This document shows, one piece after another, positions 63,421-64,000 of a DNA stretch of 64,000 nt. The stretch covers positions 16,250 to 80,249 of the forward strand of contig CAMCUD010000022.1 in NCBI GenBank assembly GCA_945878865.1, written 5' to 3'. A program made the position numbers and the translations under genes. Source of the stretch: Bifidobacterium breve (GTDB taxonomy: Bacteria; Actinomycetota; Thermoleophilia; Solirubrobacterales; Solirubrobacteraceae). Numbering within the stretch: the stretch's first letter is position 1; each line of letters opens with the position of its first letter. The notes beneath the pieces are model-generated. The model did not search any database, was not told the DNA's origin, and was given only the letters and a program-made list of their open reading frames with translations.

Positions 63421-64000
63421 CCGCCGGGGACTCCCCCGAAGCGCTCGTCGAGCACGTAGGTCGCGACGCGATCGGCGGCCGCCGCGAGCCGGCGGAAGTA
63501 CGTCGTCCGGCTGAGGTGCAGCTCCAGCGCGGCGCGGGTGTGGCCGCCGTCCGGATCGAGATAGCCGCGCTCGAGGATGCGCCGTTGCAGCAGCTCGTCG
63601 GGGGAATCCCCGAACGCGGCGCCGACCGCCTGGCGCAGCAGCGTCCGCACGGAGGCGGCCCGCGCCGCGCCGTCGGCGCCGCGCGCCAGCGGGCTGGCGG
63701 CGAGGGCCAGCGGGTCGTGGAAGGCCCGCAGGGCGTCGCGCACGGTCTCGACCCCGGGCGGGGCATCGGGCCGGGCCGCGGGCGGCGGAAGCCCGAGGTC
63801 GCGGTAGACGAGGGTCCGCGCCGTGGCGACGAGGCCGCCCGGGCCATGGTCGAGCACATGGCATTCCACCCGTCGCTCGCCGTCCTGCACGTCGAGTTCG
63901 GGGAGGTGGACGGCGCCGATCGCGGCGCTCATGCGGCGTGCCGCCGGGGACGCGGCGTCGACGGCGCCGTAGAAGCACCGCACGTTCGGGGTTCCGCACA
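63417..64000 (-). CDS. Unknown protein, N-terminus beyond window edge
   Basis: At least 194 residues read without a stop to the right edge; a GTG at 63983 is possible, but the frame stays open past it, so the gene probably begins outside. The C-terminal 60 residues (DELLQRRILERGYLDPDGGHTRAALELHLSRTTYFRRLAAAADRVATYVL) look like a helix-turn-helix module of the kind found at the ends of large actinobacterial regulators. Family not identified. Confidence 0.6.
   Translation of the reverse strand, partial: CGTPNVRCFYGAVDAASPAARRMSAAIGAVHLPELDVQDGERRVECHVLDHGPGGLVATARTLVYRDLGLPPPAARPDAPPGVETVRDALRAFHDPLALAASPLARGADGAARAASVRTLLRQAVGAAFGDSPDELLQRRILERGYLDPDGGHTRAALELHLSRTTYFRRLAAAADRVATYVLDERFGGVPGG

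Overview
The window is GC-rich throughout (most third codon positions are G or C) and looks like the chromosome of a free-living actinobacterium. A DUF559/AbiEi-type protein, several c-di-GMP enzymes, abundant fatty-acid and ketone catabolism and probable leaderless regulator genes make a Thermoleophilia (Solirubrobacterales-like) host plausible. That placement is inference; no rRNA, tRNA or ribosomal-protein gene is present to anchor it. I see no phage, insertion sequence, integrase or CRISPR array. Genes are densely packed, with many 4-base ATGA/GTGA overlaps.

Left part (1-18.3 kb). A minus-strand run of alpha/beta hydrolase, acyl-CoA synthetase and a truncated Baeyer-Villiger-type flavin monooxygenase (BVMO) is followed by a secreted protein, then a TetR gene divergent from a second BVMO plus a short-chain dehydrogenase. 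A cold-shock gene with a structured leader and a third BVMO come next. Together they suggest oxidation of alcohols to ketones, esters, acids and acyl-CoAs. After that come a PAS-GGDEF-EAL protein, a further dehydrogenase, and a translationally coupled pair: a response regulator fused to a thioredoxin-reductase-like flavoprotein, and a histidine kinase with a cyclic-nucleotide-binding-like domain.

Middle part (18.3-36 kb). A DUF559 gene bounded by hairpin repeats precedes a beta-oxidation operon (thiolase and multifunctional FadB-type enzyme) ending in a perfect hairpin. Then come a second GGDEF-EAL protein, a secreted FG-GAP protein, an acylphosphatase-like/LigD-phosphoesterase fusion, a LysR/EamA divergent pair and many small regulator-enzyme cassettes (ArsR-SRPBCC, MarR-SnoaL, AraC-VOC, TetR-SDR). 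Most of these carry recognisable inverted-repeat operators.

Right part (36-64 kb). This holds secreted proteins, two SpoU-family RNA methyltransferases, small unknown proteins, a zinc alcohol dehydrogenase, methylmalonate-semialdehyde dehydrogenase, ChaB and MYG1 proteins, and a WYL regulator facing a DrrAB-like ABC exporter. A two-subunit B12-dependent acyl-CoA mutase, whose substrate residues resemble isobutyryl-CoA mutase, is flanked by two paralogous membrane diguanylate cyclases. The window ends with a crcB-crcB-triple-DUF190 operon, an MFS exporter divergent from an HxlR regulator, and an unknown gene cut by the right edge.
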